A DNA stretch of 64,000 bases. It comes from Brachypterus glaber (taxonomy: Eukaryota > Arthropoda > Insecta > Coleoptera > Kateretidae). The notes below the pieces were generated by a model, which searched no databases, had not been told where the DNA came from, and saw only the letters and a list, made by a program, of their open reading frames with translations. Within the stretch, counting starts at the first letter, position 1; every line of letters begins with the position of its first letter. The stretch covers positions 48,157,365-48,221,364 of the forward strand of contig OY294047.1 in NCBI GenBank assembly GCA_958510825.1, written 5' to 3'. Below are positions 10,111-21,247 of the stretch, piece by piece. The position numbers and the translations under genes were made by a program.

Positions 10111-10340
10111 TTATATACAGGCGACATTCAAATCGGCGCGCCGCGGCTTTGCCAATTTTAATGCTATGTATTCTGCAGTAGTAAACATGAGCGCGTCCAT
10201 TCTGTAATAAGCAGTGTATGTTTGTCCGGGTCGCGGCTGCTGCGATCGCTTGCTATAATAGAATGCCGATGCTTGCTCACCGTATCGACGCATCGAAGTG
10301 TATTTCTGGAAACACTGTTCTCTCAACTACAGTATTAGTC
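10111..10340 (-). CDS. Possible isolated terminal exon, unidentified protein
   Basis: A minus-strand open frame of about 71-73 codons sits in a patch clearly richer in GC than its surroundings. It begins after a plausible acceptor (ACTGTAG/TTGAGAGAACAG near 10338) and ends with a TAA at 10111. The product is rich in Tyr, Arg and Gln (for example RYGEQASAFYYSKRSQQ) and ends RRADLNVACI. Codon choice is mixed, with many C- and G-ending codons, unlike random AT-rich frames nearby. I do not recognise the protein and see no poly(A) signal close by. It could be a host exon or a transposon fragment. Confidence 0.3.
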
Positions 10341-10905
10341 GAAATATGTGTAGGGGATATAGACAGTTGAAACACTTAAAAAAACTAAGGGTTTTACTGT
10401 TCTGAAGAGTAAACATTTTTAAATTGTTTTTTTTTTTATCGAAGTTGGCAAGAATTGTTTTTTCTATATGCAGTATTTTTTTATTAAATATTTTTTTTTT
10501 TGTTTTGTTTTCAGTTATCAAAGAAGTTTACAAAAAGACACTGTAACAGAAACTTTAAAAAATTAGGGTTTCTACATATGTTCCTACATATAGATATATC
10601 TTGTATGTAGTTTTAAAACATGAATGGTTAAAATCTCATCTGTGGATACGTAGTTTTTAAGGTGCTGTTTTATTTATATGATATATTTTATTTTAAAATA
10701 TTTATAGATCTATTTTTTTTTTTGAATATACAAACTTGAAACATATCAAATGTCAGGAAAGAAAATATATAGACTGTTATATTATGATATAAAACTTTGT
10801 TTTATTTTTATCTGTTCCTATTTTAATAGCGTACGTAAAAACTTTATTATAAATATATAAATTTTAAATAGGTTTATGATCAGTTTTTTTTACAAAATTT
10901 TTCCG
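10341..10905. other. AT-rich non-coding stretch
   Basis: T- and A-rich runs; no gene or structured repeat seen. Confidence 0.5.
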
Positions 10906-11185
10906 CCCAGGTTGCCACATATACCAACCAGCTGAATATGCATTGCCAGACCAGCGTGTCACCTGTGCCAACCACTATAAGAGCGTTATAACGCGTTATA
11001 TAGTTCTCCGCATGAAAGAAAGTCTCCGACGAAGGGGGAGGAATCATTCGCGCTCTCTTCTTTCCGTCAAGAGCGTTATAAGGCGTGCGTGCTTTCAACG
11101 GGCCTCCCACTTGCACACACATTCCAAAGATATTTCCCGTAGCCTCAGTTCCGTGCGTCAAACTATATCTATAGTATAAGGATAA
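10906..11185. other. GC-rich island of unknown nature
   Basis: About 280 bp of near 50 percent GC with many CpGs in 70 percent AT DNA. It carries AAGAGCGTTATAACGCGTTATA and a partial second copy, CAAGAGCGTTATAAGGCG. Open frames of 78 (+) and 93 (-) codons overlap and neither resembles a known protein. It could be a promoter, an exon or a transposon fragment. Confidence 0.35.
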
Positions 11186-11332
11186 TTTTGTAGACCTGAA
11201 AAATCAGTCTGGGCGCAAAGGGGTTAAACTATCTTTTTTAAACTGTCCTATCAATTTTTTTTTTAATCTCGTATATTTTTATTGAAACAAATGTAATTCG
11301 TTTCTCTGGCTTGCAATATAGAAGATTTTGAA

Positions 11333-12483
11333 TTTAGTCCAGTCAAATAACGAGAAAATCCCATATTAAATTGCAATAAATGTACACAGGCTGATATTTT
11401 AAAGGGTAGTAGTGGATAGTAACAGAATACTCCTGTTAAGTTTTCACTGGGAAATTTGCGTAAGGGGTGACTGCTATCTTGAATTTTAGGGGTGAGTGTG
11501 GTTATCTCGCTAAATATGCATATGACAATTTTTGTTAAGGAGAAAATTTCCAGCAATTTTTGTTTGGATCATTTTTTTAATATATTAATAATAATCGAGT
11601 TATAAATTTTCAAAAATGGCCATTTTGGGGGTGAAATTGTTTTTTTCGATTTTTCAGCCAAATTATTCATCGGAGGTAAAAGTGGCAATGAGCAAACCTG
11701 TAGCTCTCAAAATTCTTTGTTTTATATATTATGCATTTTCATAAGTCTTTTTTTACGGTTACAGTGGGCGCTGAAAGTCGTGTTGCGCACTCTGTAACCG
11801 CACCAAAGTACCTATGAAAATTTATAATCTATGAAACTTATAGAGAAAGAAGAAGAGCTACAAGTTTTCTTATAACCACTTTTATCGTCCGATGAATAAT
11901 TTGGCTGAAAAATGGAAAAAAACAATTTCACCTCCAATATGGCTATTTTTGAATTAACTCGATTGTTATTAATATATTAAAAAAATCATTCCCACAAAAA
12001 TTGTTGGAAATTTCCTCCTTAACAAAATTGGTTATATGCATTTTTATCGTAAGATGTATATTAAGCAACTCACCTCTAATATTCAAGATAGCGGACACCC
12101 CTACGCAAATCATCCGGTGAAAAACTAACAGGACTGTTCTGTTACCATCCAATACTAACCTTTAAAATATCAGCCCGTGTCAACGAACTACCAACTCTTC
12201 TCTCTAGAATACGCATAACGTTAATATAAAGTATCGCCAACATCTCGGTTTGTTTTTAAACAAATAGTAGGTATATTCAGGCCTGAACAATAACAATTAC
12301 CAGTAACTGTTATTGTTGTCTCTGTTAGAACAAAGCTGTGCGAGTAAGACAGACAAATGTATATGTTGGCTACGTTTTTGTCAGTTTTTACAAATGAAAT
12401 GGCTATTCTAGAGAGAAGAGTTATTAGTCCGTTGGCCCGTGTACATTTATTGCAATTTACATTTATTGTTTGACTGGACTTTT
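11333..12483. mobile_element. Long foldback element with nested hAT-type MITE
   Basis: Starts TTTAGTCCAGTCAAATAA and ends with the inverted TGTTTGACTGGAC. The two arms, each over 400 bp, are inverted copies (for example GAATAATTTGGCTGAAAAAT near 11893 against ATTTTTCAGCCAAATTATTC near 11652). The loop is about 130 bp around 11750. The right arm is split by another element at 12181-12434. A shorter member of the family is at 29056-29232. No coding capacity. Confidence 0.8.
12181..12434. mobile_element. hAT-type MITE with 8-bp target duplication
   Basis: The direct repeat GCCCGTGT lies at 12173-12180 and again at 12435-12442, exactly flanking the element. Ends are inverted: CAACGAACTA and TAGTCCGTTG, then CTTCTCTCTAGAATA and TATTCTAGAGAGAAG. 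An 8-bp target duplication with such ends points to hAT transposase mobilisation. It is inserted in the arm of the foldback element and so is younger than it. Confidence 0.88.
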
Positions 12484-12735
12484 AGTAAACATAGCTTTTG
12501 CTGCAAAATAAACATAATCTTGGTTATAGGTACGTTACAAGGAATCAAAGGGATAGAAATTTTCATTATATAAGTATCTAGAGATTTGTTTTAATAATAT
12601 ATAGGGTAAGCGTTTGAATTTTAATTGGAGTATCTACGTGTCTTTGTAGGAACACGAACAAATAAGGATCGAGATCCTGTTTGCATATGAGGAGCTCGCG
12701 TTTAAAACTAGATACATATATCCACAGTACGTTAA
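12484..12735. other. Non-coding spacer
   Basis: Nothing recognised between two repeat elements. Confidence 0.5.
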
Positions 12736-13257
12736 GGGCAATAAGTTTATGTTATTTTTTTTTAATTTATCCCAAGGCGTCCCTAGACGTAAAAATGTAT
12801 TAGGCTTAACATATTTTTGCCCCGAACATTTTTATGTTATTTTTTTTTTGGATTTTTTGTAAAAAAATATGGATTCCTTGAGTAAAAATACATAAAAAAT
12901 GTCATATAGTGTAACACTGTAGGAACAACCGTTTTCAAAAAAAAAAATGCAACTAAGGGGAAGTAAAATTTTGTGCCACCAAAAACGTTACTTTTTAAAA
13001 GGCTATTACTCCTTTAATATTAAATTTAAGTGCTTTGGTGAAGAATACTTTTTTTCTCAGTTTTAAATGAAGTATCATCCTGCAGCATTAAAATTTTATT
13101 GATGCTTTTTTACGTTCCCCATTCAATGTCATCTTCGAAGGGCCGTAGCTCCTTTAGGGCTCATTTCCGGACCAACCTTTATAGAAACTTTTTTTCATAT
13201 TTTTGGATGTAGAATTACCTCTTATATTTTGGCATGGCAGTTACTGATCACCCTGTA
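12736..13257. mobile_element. CAGGGTGATC-ended element, truncated copy
   Basis: Homologous to the full-length element at 17948-18660, from the GGCAATAAGTT block to the end TTGGCATGGCAGTTACTGATCACCCTGTA. The other terminus is missing. Contains GGGCCGTAGCTCC and GGCGTCCCTAGACG blocks shared by all copies. Confidence 0.75.
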
Positions 13258-13454
13258 TAAAATGTTACGATTCGTAACTTATGAACCGAATTATTAATCT
13301 TATATAATATCTTAATTAAGTCCATTGGGATTGCGTTGACGTATAAAGATCAATTTTCATCCTATCTCTCTCTTTTGCGACCTCGTTGGACAAAATTAAT
13401 AAATTATTTCGTACTTACGTTATTGCCGTCCCACGTAAAATTAAGTAATTTACC

Positions 13455-14044
13455 CTATACTCCGTCCAGTTATGCAAGATAGTAAGGGACGCTGCCCGTT
13501 TTACACCACAGAGCGCATATATAGCATAATTATGCATAAATCGTAGTGTATCAAAAATTTAACCGATGTCGGTACTGTTTTCCTGGAAAGGGCCTATCCA
13601 ACTCGCATAACAAGCATAGTACATAAGAATGCGATGCCCGGATTGGCTTGATGTGTCGTCATGTATCTTGTGATGGTTGTTATGCGAATCTCTGGATAGG
13701 CCTTAAGTTGTAATTGTAACCTAAAAATTTGACGTTTTCCTTGTGTTCAATATAATTTACGTTTGTACAATATGTAGAATATGCTAATTTAGTGTAAGTG
13801 TATGAAGAATAAAAGTCCAAAAAAGTTTCTTTTTTTCAATACCATACAAAATAACATTAAGTATAACCATTTTTTTATGTAACTTTCTCTTCTTTTATTA
13901 GCTTTAACGACCGTCAGTCATTGTCATAGACAAAAAATGTCACAATATTTTATATGTTAAAAGGTACGAGTTTTTACCCAATGATGTAGCTTAAAAATCG
14001 CGGGAATTTTAAAATACTATCTTGCATAATTGAACGGACTATAG
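13455..14044. mobile_element. MITE with nested second MITE
   Basis: Ends TATACTCCGTCCAGTTATGC and GCATAATTGAACGGACTATA are inverted repeats continuing into AAGATAGTA/ACTATCTT. About 590 bp including an inserted element at 13590-13702. Non-coding. Confidence 0.8.
13590..13702. mobile_element. Small MITE nested in the 13455-14044 element
   Basis: Inverted ends GGCCTATCCAACTCGCATAA and TTATGCGAATCTCTGGATAGGCC. A related truncated copy, sharing ACATAAGAATGCGATGC, lies at the right edge of the window. Confidence 0.78.
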
Positions 14045-14351
14045 GGTCGGTTAGAAATTGACCTCCTCATATAATCAAGCGTACAGGATATGTGAAGACT
14101 AAAAATTAACTTTATACAATTTTTTTGTTAAACTGAAAATGGTGCGGTTCCACCGCATTTACTTTCTGGCTTTTAAAAAAAAATAAGATCTTGATTATTT
14201 TTGATTATTTGTTTATTGTTATTTTTATATCAGTCTGCATTTATTTTCGGAAATTATGAAGAACTAACCCCAAATGTAAGCTTTAAGGCACCTTTGACAA
14301 AATTCCAAATACAATAAAACAGCCACACAAAAAAAAATAATATCCAGATAG

Positions 14352-14566
14352 TACGGTCTGTTTCATCAAGCAAGATAGTAAATTAAAAATCGCACAGTGA
14401 ATATTTTCAAAACAGATTCGAATATTGGATGTGCGAATATACTGAGTAGTTTATTTTATAAAACATAACTATATTCTATAGACAAACATATACTACTCAA
14501 ACCTGTTATAAAAATATTTACTGTACGATTTTTAATTTACTATCTTACTTGATGAAACAGACCATA
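14352..14566. mobile_element. MITE family A, copy 1
   Basis: About 215 bp with inverted ends TACGGTCTGTTTCATCAAGC and GCTT/ACTTGATGAAACAGACCATA, then AGATAGTAAATTAAAAATCG and its inverse. Near-identical copies are at 53863-54074 and 55498-55687. Non-coding. Confidence 0.88.
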
Positions 14567-14801
14567 TGGTCTGTCTATATAGACCAATGCGTTTTTATAT
14601 TTTTGGGGTCGCTGAAACCGAATTTGATCTCAGAATTGCTTCATCAGATCCCAATTTTTTTCTACCCCCAAAAACATCTGAATTTAAGGAATTTTCGCAC
14701 CCTTTTTTAAGTGTAGAAAACAATTGTGACCTGTTGGAGCATTCTGAGGTCAGATTCGGTTTCAGCGACCACGAAAATATATTTTTTTTTATGAGGACCC
14801 C
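14567..14801. other. Non-coding stretch with internal repeat
   Basis: Contains two inverted copies of a GTCGCTGAAACCGAATTTGATC-like block (near 14608 and 14748-14772). Overlapping open frames of 98-99 codons on both strands have no recognisable protein. Confidence 0.5.
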
Positions 14802-15366
14802 ACGGTTCGCAAAAAAGGTCAAAAATAAAAAATTGCCCAAGAACTTTGTAAATAAAATTTGATTCCTGGCCCTTTCCTTAAATAGGAAAAGCAAAAATTA
14901 AAAAATTTCAACGACAAAATTTTTTTTTATCGCACTTTTTTGTTTTGAGTATTATAAAATAGATACACGCTGATTTATAATTTTCCCAATTCACCAATAT
15001 TTGCTACAGTTTACTTTTTTCTGCTTAAACGTTTTACCTGTAACTCAAAAATTAAATTTTAAATAATATCTAACAAATAGGACCCCCTTGAGGGGCCTTA
15101 AAAAGGACGAAAGCCTAAATTTTTAAATTTTCTTGGGTTTATCTTGCATGCTCTATTTATATACCAATATAAGCTATTCTAGTAGTATATTAAATATTTT
15201 TTTTAATAGGGGGCTTTGGGGGGTCTTGAGCCAATTTTCAGATTTTTTTTAGAATTTTAATGTACGAAAAATATTATAATATTATAAATATTTTCTAGAT
15301 ATTGTTTAAAATGTCGGTTTGGGGGTTAATTATTATATAATATATATTATTATATATTATATTATA

Positions 15367-15403
<37 letters not shown>

Positions 15404-16124
15404 TAATATAAAAAAGATATATAATAATAATATTATTATGTACGCGTACGTGTCAAATTTGGTTTATATTTCTCCTGAAAGTTGTTAAAGAAGTCTCTTA
15501 TAAGAGACTTACTATATCTAATAATTATACATACATAATTATGTACATAATATTTCTATAATACATTATGCCTAAAACTTTAAAATCTCTACTTTCGGCT
15601 TAAAGAAGAGATATCAGACGATCGGAAGGAAAAGAAAAAACATTTTAAAACTTACTTTACAAATCAATTTTTTTTTGAAAGGTTTGAAGGGATTTTTTAA
15701 TTCATTAATTAATTAAATTTTTGCTTTTATTTTTTCTGTACTTTTATATTTCAATTTTGTTTAATACAAAATATAATTTCCACTTATAACTTTATTTGCT
15801 TTTAATTTATTGCCTTTCCTCTGGAATTAAAAAATACCTTCAAACCTTGTTAGATATTATTTAAAATTTAATTTTTGAGTTACAGGTAAAACGTTTAAGC
15901 AGAAAAAAGTAAACTGTAGCAAATATTGGTTAATTGGGAAAATTATAAATCAGCGTGTATCTATTTTATAATACTCAAAACAAAAAAGTGCGATAAAAAA
16001 AAATTTTGTCGTTGAAATTTTTTAATTTTTGCTTTTCCTATTTAAGAAAAGGGCCAGGAATCAAATTTTATTTACAAAGTTCTTGGGCAATTTTTTATTT
16101 TATTTGACCTTTTTTGCGAACCGT
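14802..16124. mobile_element. Long foldback element, 280-bp arms
   Basis: Left arm about 14802-15077 and right arm 15848-16124 are near-identical inverted copies, starting ACGGTTCGCAAAAAAGGTC and ending GACCTTTTTTGCGAACCGT. The 770-bp centre includes a long TA/TTA microsatellite (15335-15425). No coding frame. High arm identity implies recent origin or gene conversion. Confidence 0.85.
15335..15425. repeat. TA/TTA microsatellite
   Basis: ATATTATATATTA followed by about ten ATT units; in the loop of the foldback element. Confidence 0.9.
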
Positions 16125-16162
16125 GACCCTCTAACCTTAAGTTTAAAGTTCGGATTTGTCAA

Positions 16163-16300
16163 ACGGTGTGGCCTGAGCTAGAAAGCAGTAACTCCATTTG
16201 TCGCATTGCGATGTTTTCACGTCAACTCTGATGTAATATTTTGAAAACGCTGCTATTGACACAGAAGTTACTGTTTTCTGCCTTAGTCGGGCAGTGTAGG
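16163..16300. mobile_element. MITE family B (AGAAAGCAGTAAC), copy 1
   Basis: Inverted ends GCTAGAAAGCAGTAACTCC and CAGAAGTTACTGTTTTCTGCC; interior GAAAACGCTGCTATTGACA. A second copy in the opposite orientation is at 47702-47847. The 95-codon minus frame here is a shadow of this repeat. Confidence 0.78.
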
Positions 16301-16668
16301 CTTCTGGTTTTTCGAATTGTGTAGATCTTGAAACGGATAAATTAATCAAAATATGAAAGACTTTTCTTTTCGCAATTACCATACTTTCATCTTTCCGAGG
16401 TTTCTTAAAAGTAAAATGATTAAAATGCAAAAAGTTATTGAGGGCGCCACTTTCTAAAAAAAATTAAATTTCTTTAAAAGAACTTTTTTCGCGTTTTTAT
16501 GGATGTTTTTTAGCTTATAATACTGTTAAATTTATAAACTTCGAAATACGAATATCATACGACAGCTATAAAACTTTTATAATAATAGCTAGAAATTTCG
16601 AGTAAAGGCCATTTTAGCTATAATCATTAATTCAAGTCTTTATGTTGTTTAAACTGTAGTTGAAACAA
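16301..16668. other. AT-rich non-coding stretch
   Basis: Nothing recognised. Confidence 0.5.
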
Positions 16669-17074
16669 TACCGGGTGTCCCAACTCCATTTACCCAGTGA
16701 TTTTCTCGAAAACTAAAAGAGATAATCAAGTTATGCGAAAACCATCTTAAATTAGACAACTTAAACTTTCTTTTAACATATATTTGATACTTTCAGCTAT
16801 TAAAATGTGAGCAGGGGGCATGGGGGGATTTTTTTATGAAAAGGGGGGTCGTGTGATACATCATTTTAAAGCAAATAAAATTCTCTATTGGACTGTATAT
16901 TTTTTAATTTTTTAAACAATTTTTTTAAGGTCCCACATTTCAAGAACTGAAAGTATAAAATATATGCTAAAAGATAGTAAAAGTTATCTTTTTTAAAATG
17001 GTTTTCTCAGAACTTGATTATCCCTTTTAGTTTACGAGAAAATCGCTGGGTAAATAGAGTTGGGACACACGGTA
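16669..17074. mobile_element. MITE with >60-bp inverted ends (TACCGGGTGTCCC)
   Basis: Starts TACCGGGTGTCCCAACTCC and ends with inverted GAGTTGGGACACACGGTA; pairing continues through TTTTCTCGAAAACTAAAAG and beyond. About 406 bp. Internal blocks (GGGGTCGTGTGATACATCAT, ATATATTTGATACTTTCAGC) recur at 59210-59880 and, in part, at 62800-63560. Confidence 0.85.
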
Positions 17075-17370
17075 TACAATAGTATTTTACAACAGCCCTT
17101 AATAAGGTTTTGTGTCTCAAAAATTAAGTTTTAAATTCGTCTTAATGTGGGACCTTTTTTCATTTTCCAAATTTTCTTTAGGGTATCGAAAATGGTATTG
17201 TACTGTTGGCGAATGTTTTGTCAAAAGTTCTGGCCCCTTCATAAAGTTATATGGTCTTAGTTTTTGGAGCCAGCTTAAGGCCTGCCCGGAGTAGACTGTT
17301 CCAACAACTTGAAATTTTCTCTACTGACCCTCTATCTTGCTAAAAAAAAGTCCTGTTTTAATTAGGGTTC

Positions 17371-17800
17371 ATACTTTAAAAACGCAAATTGTGCAAAATT
17401 CATACACTTAATATGCCTGTTATTGCTTTTGCACCTAAGACACCCCCCCCCCCCTATTAAAAGGGGGAGCCAATATGAAATATATGTACCATCCTTATAA
17501 GGGAGCGTTCAAGTATTACGTAACACAAATTGTACCAAAATTCATACACTTCATACCCCGGTTTTTGCGTTATTAAAGATTATAGAGATTTCATATTTTG
17601 GCTACCCCCCCTAATAGGGGGTGTGTTAGTGGGGGTAGCCAAAATGAAATCTCTACAGTCTTGAATAAAGCGAGTACTGAGGTATGAAGTGTATGAATTT
17701 TGGTACATTTGCGTTACGTAATACTTGAACGTTCCCTAAGAGCAACAATAGGCATTTAGTGTATGAGTTTTGCACAATTTGCGTTACGTATTTAAAGTAT
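17371..17800. mobile_element. Outer MITE interrupted by a second MITE
   Basis: Inverted ends ATACTTTAAAAACGCAAATT and AATTTGCGTTACGTATTTAAAGTAT, then GTGCAAAATTCATACACT and its inverse. It is split at 17500-17737 by another element. Confidence 0.8.
17500..17737. mobile_element. Palindromic MITE (AGGGAGCGTTCAAGTATTACG)
   Basis: Almost fully palindromic: AGGGAGCGTTCAAGTATTAC against GTAATACTTGAACGTTCCCT, and CACTTCATACC against GGTATGAAGTG. The centre is a C-run/G-run pair, CCCCCCCTAATAGGGGG. A related copy lies at 62991-63219 and a lone end at 9840-9872. Confidence 0.85.
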
Positions 17801-17947
17801 AAGAACTTACTTACCTTTATCTTTCTAGAAAAGTTGATTTCGAGGGACAAATTGATTTAAGCAATTTTTTAGCATTATTAAAATATTACAGATTTATTAT
17901 TTTTTCATTTTTGCTTAAATATTTTAATATTAATTATTATATCATTA

Positions 17948-18660
17948 TACAGGGTGATCAATAACTGGCATGCCAAAACTTAAGAGGTGATTCTGTATCC
18001 AAAAATATCAAAAAAAGTTCCTATAAAGGTTGGTCCGCAAATGAGACCTAAGGGAGCTACGGCCCTTTAAAATTGTAATAAAAATAAGGTTTTTAATTAA
18101 TAACTCTGGAACTCTTTAAGCTAGAGCGACGAGCTTCTGCATGTATACTAGTATTAATAAAGGCAATAAGTTATTTTTTTGAATTTATCCAGAGGCGTCC
18201 CTAGACGGAAAAATGTATTAGACTTAACACATTTTTGCCCCAAACTTTTTTATGTGCACTTTTTTTGGATCTTTTGTAAAAATGTGGATTCCTTGAGTAA
18301 AAATACATAAAAAATGTCATACAGTGTAACACTGTAGGAGCAACCGTTTTCAAAAACAATGTAATTAAGAGGAAGTAACATTTTGTGCCACCAAAAACGT
18401 TACTTTTAAAAAGGCTATTACTAAATTTAGGTGTTTTGGTAAAGAATACTTTTTTGCTCAGTTTTAAATAAAGAATTACCCTGCAGTACTAAAATTTTAT
18501 TGATGCTTTTTTTTTGTTACCCATTCAATATTTTATCTTCGAAGGGTCGTAGCTCCCTTAGTGCTCATTTCCGAACCAACCTTTTAAAAACATTTTTTCA
18601 TAATTTTGGATGTAGAATCACCTGTTAAATTTTGGCATGGCAGTTACTGATCACTCTGTA
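17948..18660. mobile_element. CAGGGTGATC-ended element, full length
   Basis: Starts TACAGGGTGATCAATAACTG and ends with the inverted CAGTTACTGATCACTCTGTA; TGGCATGCCAAAACTTAA/TTAAATTTTGGCATG continues the pairing. About 713 bp with partial two-fold symmetry (GGGAGCTACGGCCC and GGGTCGTAGCTCCC). No reading frame, so non-autonomous. Other copies: 12736-13257, 29466-29700 and 36533-37144. Confidence 0.85.
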
Positions 18661-18812
18661 TAATATATAAAAGGAATATTACTTTTATTATAAAAGTAAT
18701 ATTATATTATATAAAAGGTTTATATAACATATACTGTTAAAGAAATAAAGTTATAGTAAAAGAGTATTATAATACGCTTTTGCCATAATTTGAATTCTTT
18801 AAGAGTACAATT

Positions 18813-18969
18813 TAGGGTCACTCGATCAGTTGTTGCTTCGTCTACTGTTTTGGTGGTTAGCCGTTTGGGTTTCTGGTAGTTTTCGCCTGTTTAAAAGCCC
18901 AAACCAGCCAACCACCAAAACACACTACCACACAAAGTAGACAAAGCAACAACCGATCGAGTGACCCTA
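18813..18969. mobile_element. hAT-type MITE with 8-bp target duplication GTACAATT
   Basis: GTACAATT occurs at 18805-18812 and 18970-18977. The element starts TAGGGTCACTCGATCAGTTG and ends with the inverted CAACCGATCGAGTGACCCTA. 157 bp. TAGGG ends and an 8-bp duplication fit hAT. It is inserted at the terminus of the next element (18970-19604). Confidence 0.9.
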
Positions 18970-19604
18970 GTACAATTGTATGCACAAAAAGCGGGAATTG
19001 ACACTTCCCAAGAAGAAAAATTTTGATAAAAAAACACATTTTTAGCGTCAAAGAGAAGCAAGTATAAGGTATTATAAAAAGAAAGCAAAAAAAATCTTAT
19101 AAAAGAACCCATTTTCAGCACCATTTTTAAAATGGTTTCCTTCCGATTTTGATGTTAAATTTGGCACCGTTTGCCTATCACTACTCTTTCAAAAAATATA
19201 TAAATCTTACGTTCCATCCATAATGCCAAAAACGGGCTATTTTACCGGGTGTCATTTGTACAATAAGGTACCACATAACTTTGATCATAGTTTTTCGTGA
19301 TTCATCATGGATATTTTAATTATTTCTTTCAGTTTTTACTAGACTGTGGTAAATTTACTCCATCCCAACATTTTTTTTTTGATTGGGTAATTTTCTTCTT
19401 ATCATCCTCAATTTTCTTCCTTGCTGTGTAAAGAACCAACACCTATTTAGTTTTTCTGATATTTTACTATAATTGTTATTAAAAAAATGTATAACCAGGG
19501 TTTTTTCAAGACATTTTCTATCATTTGGACAAAAAAGTGACAAAAAAAAAATTACAAAATAAAAAATGTAAATTCCCGCTTTTTGTGCATATACATAATT
19601 GTAC
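18970..19604. mobile_element. MITE with GTACAATTGT ends
   Basis: Inverted ends GTACAATTGTATGCACAAAA/AGCGGGAATT and AATTCCCGCT/TTTTGTGCATATACATAATTGTAC. About 635 bp, non-coding. Short minus frames inside show no known domain. Confidence 0.8.
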
Positions 19605-19986
19605 CTAACGCAAAAATTTGAGCTTAACAGATCTTCTTAAGTTAAAATACTTAAATAATATTAAATATTAATAAAACTTAATAATATTATACAATGCTTA
19701 AGTATATTTTATACCTATTACTATAATTTATAATTAGGTTATTTTTTAATTTATTTTATGTACAAAAGGTTCACTTGCAGTGGGGTAACTACGAAAGTTC
19801 GAGAAAAACTTGTTAAAGCCAAGTTTTATAAACACAACACCTTAGGATTTAAAGAGCAAATTAGTTTAATAAAAATTTTCCATGTGATTGTATTATTAAT
19901 TAAGGCAGTCAGGCGATTGTTTTTTTTTTTAATTTTTAAGGCCGCGCATTTTGCAAATACCTCAGAATTAAAAAAAAATGCCTCAT
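19605..19986. other. AT-rich non-coding stretch
   Basis: Nothing recognised; the 76-codon plus frame has no known motif. Confidence 0.45.
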
Positions 19987-20422
19987 AGTAAAGTTTATTT
20001 TTTTTACGGTATAGTTATTTTAAACCTTCCCGCTTGTAAACAATCTCGAAATTACCATAGCAACGTAAGATACGCATGCGTCGTAAGCGAAATGACTAGG
20101 CCCAATTTACACAACCGTAAAACGTTGACGTGCCATTAACAAGAACAAAACAATGGTTTATTCCTCTAAATTATTGGAATAAAAGCGATTTTATAAGCAA
20201 ATTTTGTTTCTACACGAATACAAAAGTGTTTTTTAGCAACAGCTTTATCCATTTTTTTTTTTTACATCAAAACATCATAAAAACAAAGTAAGTAAACAAA
20301 AATTATAAATTTTAGTTATGTTGACATTCAAAAGCCACATGCTTCAGTGTAAATCGGACTTTGTGGAGTATTTAGCGGCAAATTTAAAATAACTATACCT
20401 TAAAAAAATAAACTTTAGTTAC
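19987..20422. mobile_element. MITE with AGTAAAGTTTATTTT ends
   Basis: Inverted ends AGTAAAGTTTATTTTTTTTA/CGGTATAGTTATTTTAAA and TTTAAAATAACTATACC/TTAAAAAAATAAACTTTAGT. About 435 bp with a CpG-rich centre (ACGCATGCGTCGTAAGCG at about 20071). Immediately right, GTCACTCGATCGATTGTTGT resembles one end of the hAT MITE at 18813. Confidence 0.8.
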
Positions 20423-20584
20423 GTCACTCGATCGATTGTTGTTTTCTCTAATTAGTTGTCTTGTGTTCAGTTATTTTCTCGGTTTGGGCGATTTATAACG
20501 GCGAGATTTTTCAGAAAGTTTGGGTTATCACCTTAATACAAGAAAACCAATTAGACAAAGTAAAAACCTATTATATCCAAACAA

Positions 20585-20719
20585 TAGTTATTTATATACC
20601 AAGGGACTAAACTGGCTGTTTTAGTCCCGCTACATTAGTGAGCGAGCGTAGCGAGCGAGGGAAACAGAAATACAAGGGACTATAACAGCCAAGTTTAGTC
20701 CTGAGGTATATACACTATT
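20585..20719. mobile_element. Small palindrome with CpG-rich loop (PAL copy 2)
   Basis: Arms pair through ATATACCAAGGGACTAAACT/AGTTTAGTCCTGAGGTATAT. The loop contains GAGCGAGCGTAGCGAGCGAG, itself two-fold symmetric. About 135 bp, compared with PAL copies at 7179, 40013 and 59998. Confidence 0.75.
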
Positions 20720-21247
20720 TTTTGCAGGACCAAACATAATTTAGGTAGGTAGATAAAATTAAAATTGAAAACCACGCGTCTAAAATCGGTTTTTTTATTT
20801 TCGTAATTTAATCAAGATACCTGTAAATTGCGAAAAGTCAGTTTCATGGCTATCGCGATTTCAATTGTTTTTTAATATGGTTGTAATTTTTGAACCAGCA
20901 AAGCACATAGTAAGTATAATATTTTAATATTATCAAGGTTGCCGTGATTTTTATTCCTTAGGGAGAAAAACGCCAAGTGAAAGCGTAAAATTAGGTTTTA
21001 GTCTTGGTCGTGCAAAAAATATTATATCCAAACAAAAGTATATTTCTACTTGGTAGTTTATTTTATAATTTCCAAATTTAAATCACGATTTTAATGAAAT
21101 ACGACCAGAAGTGCTACTAAAGACTTTAATTAAAATACAATAGGTAAATTTTAATTAAAAACTAAAAGCTATTTTAATCGGAAATGAATTTAAATGCTCG
21201 GAGTAACAAGGGCCACATTATCCATTAAATCGGGTTATCTTCGCCTA
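20720..21247. other. AT-rich non-coding stretch
   Basis: Nothing recognised. Confidence 0.45.

Noticed and set aside
14595..14894. 99-codon minus frame as a gene
   Set aside because: Overlaps an equally long plus frame within repeat sequence; no domain, no start context.
16143..16430. 95-codon minus frame
   Set aside because: Most of it covers MITE family B, which recurs at 47.7 kb without the frame.
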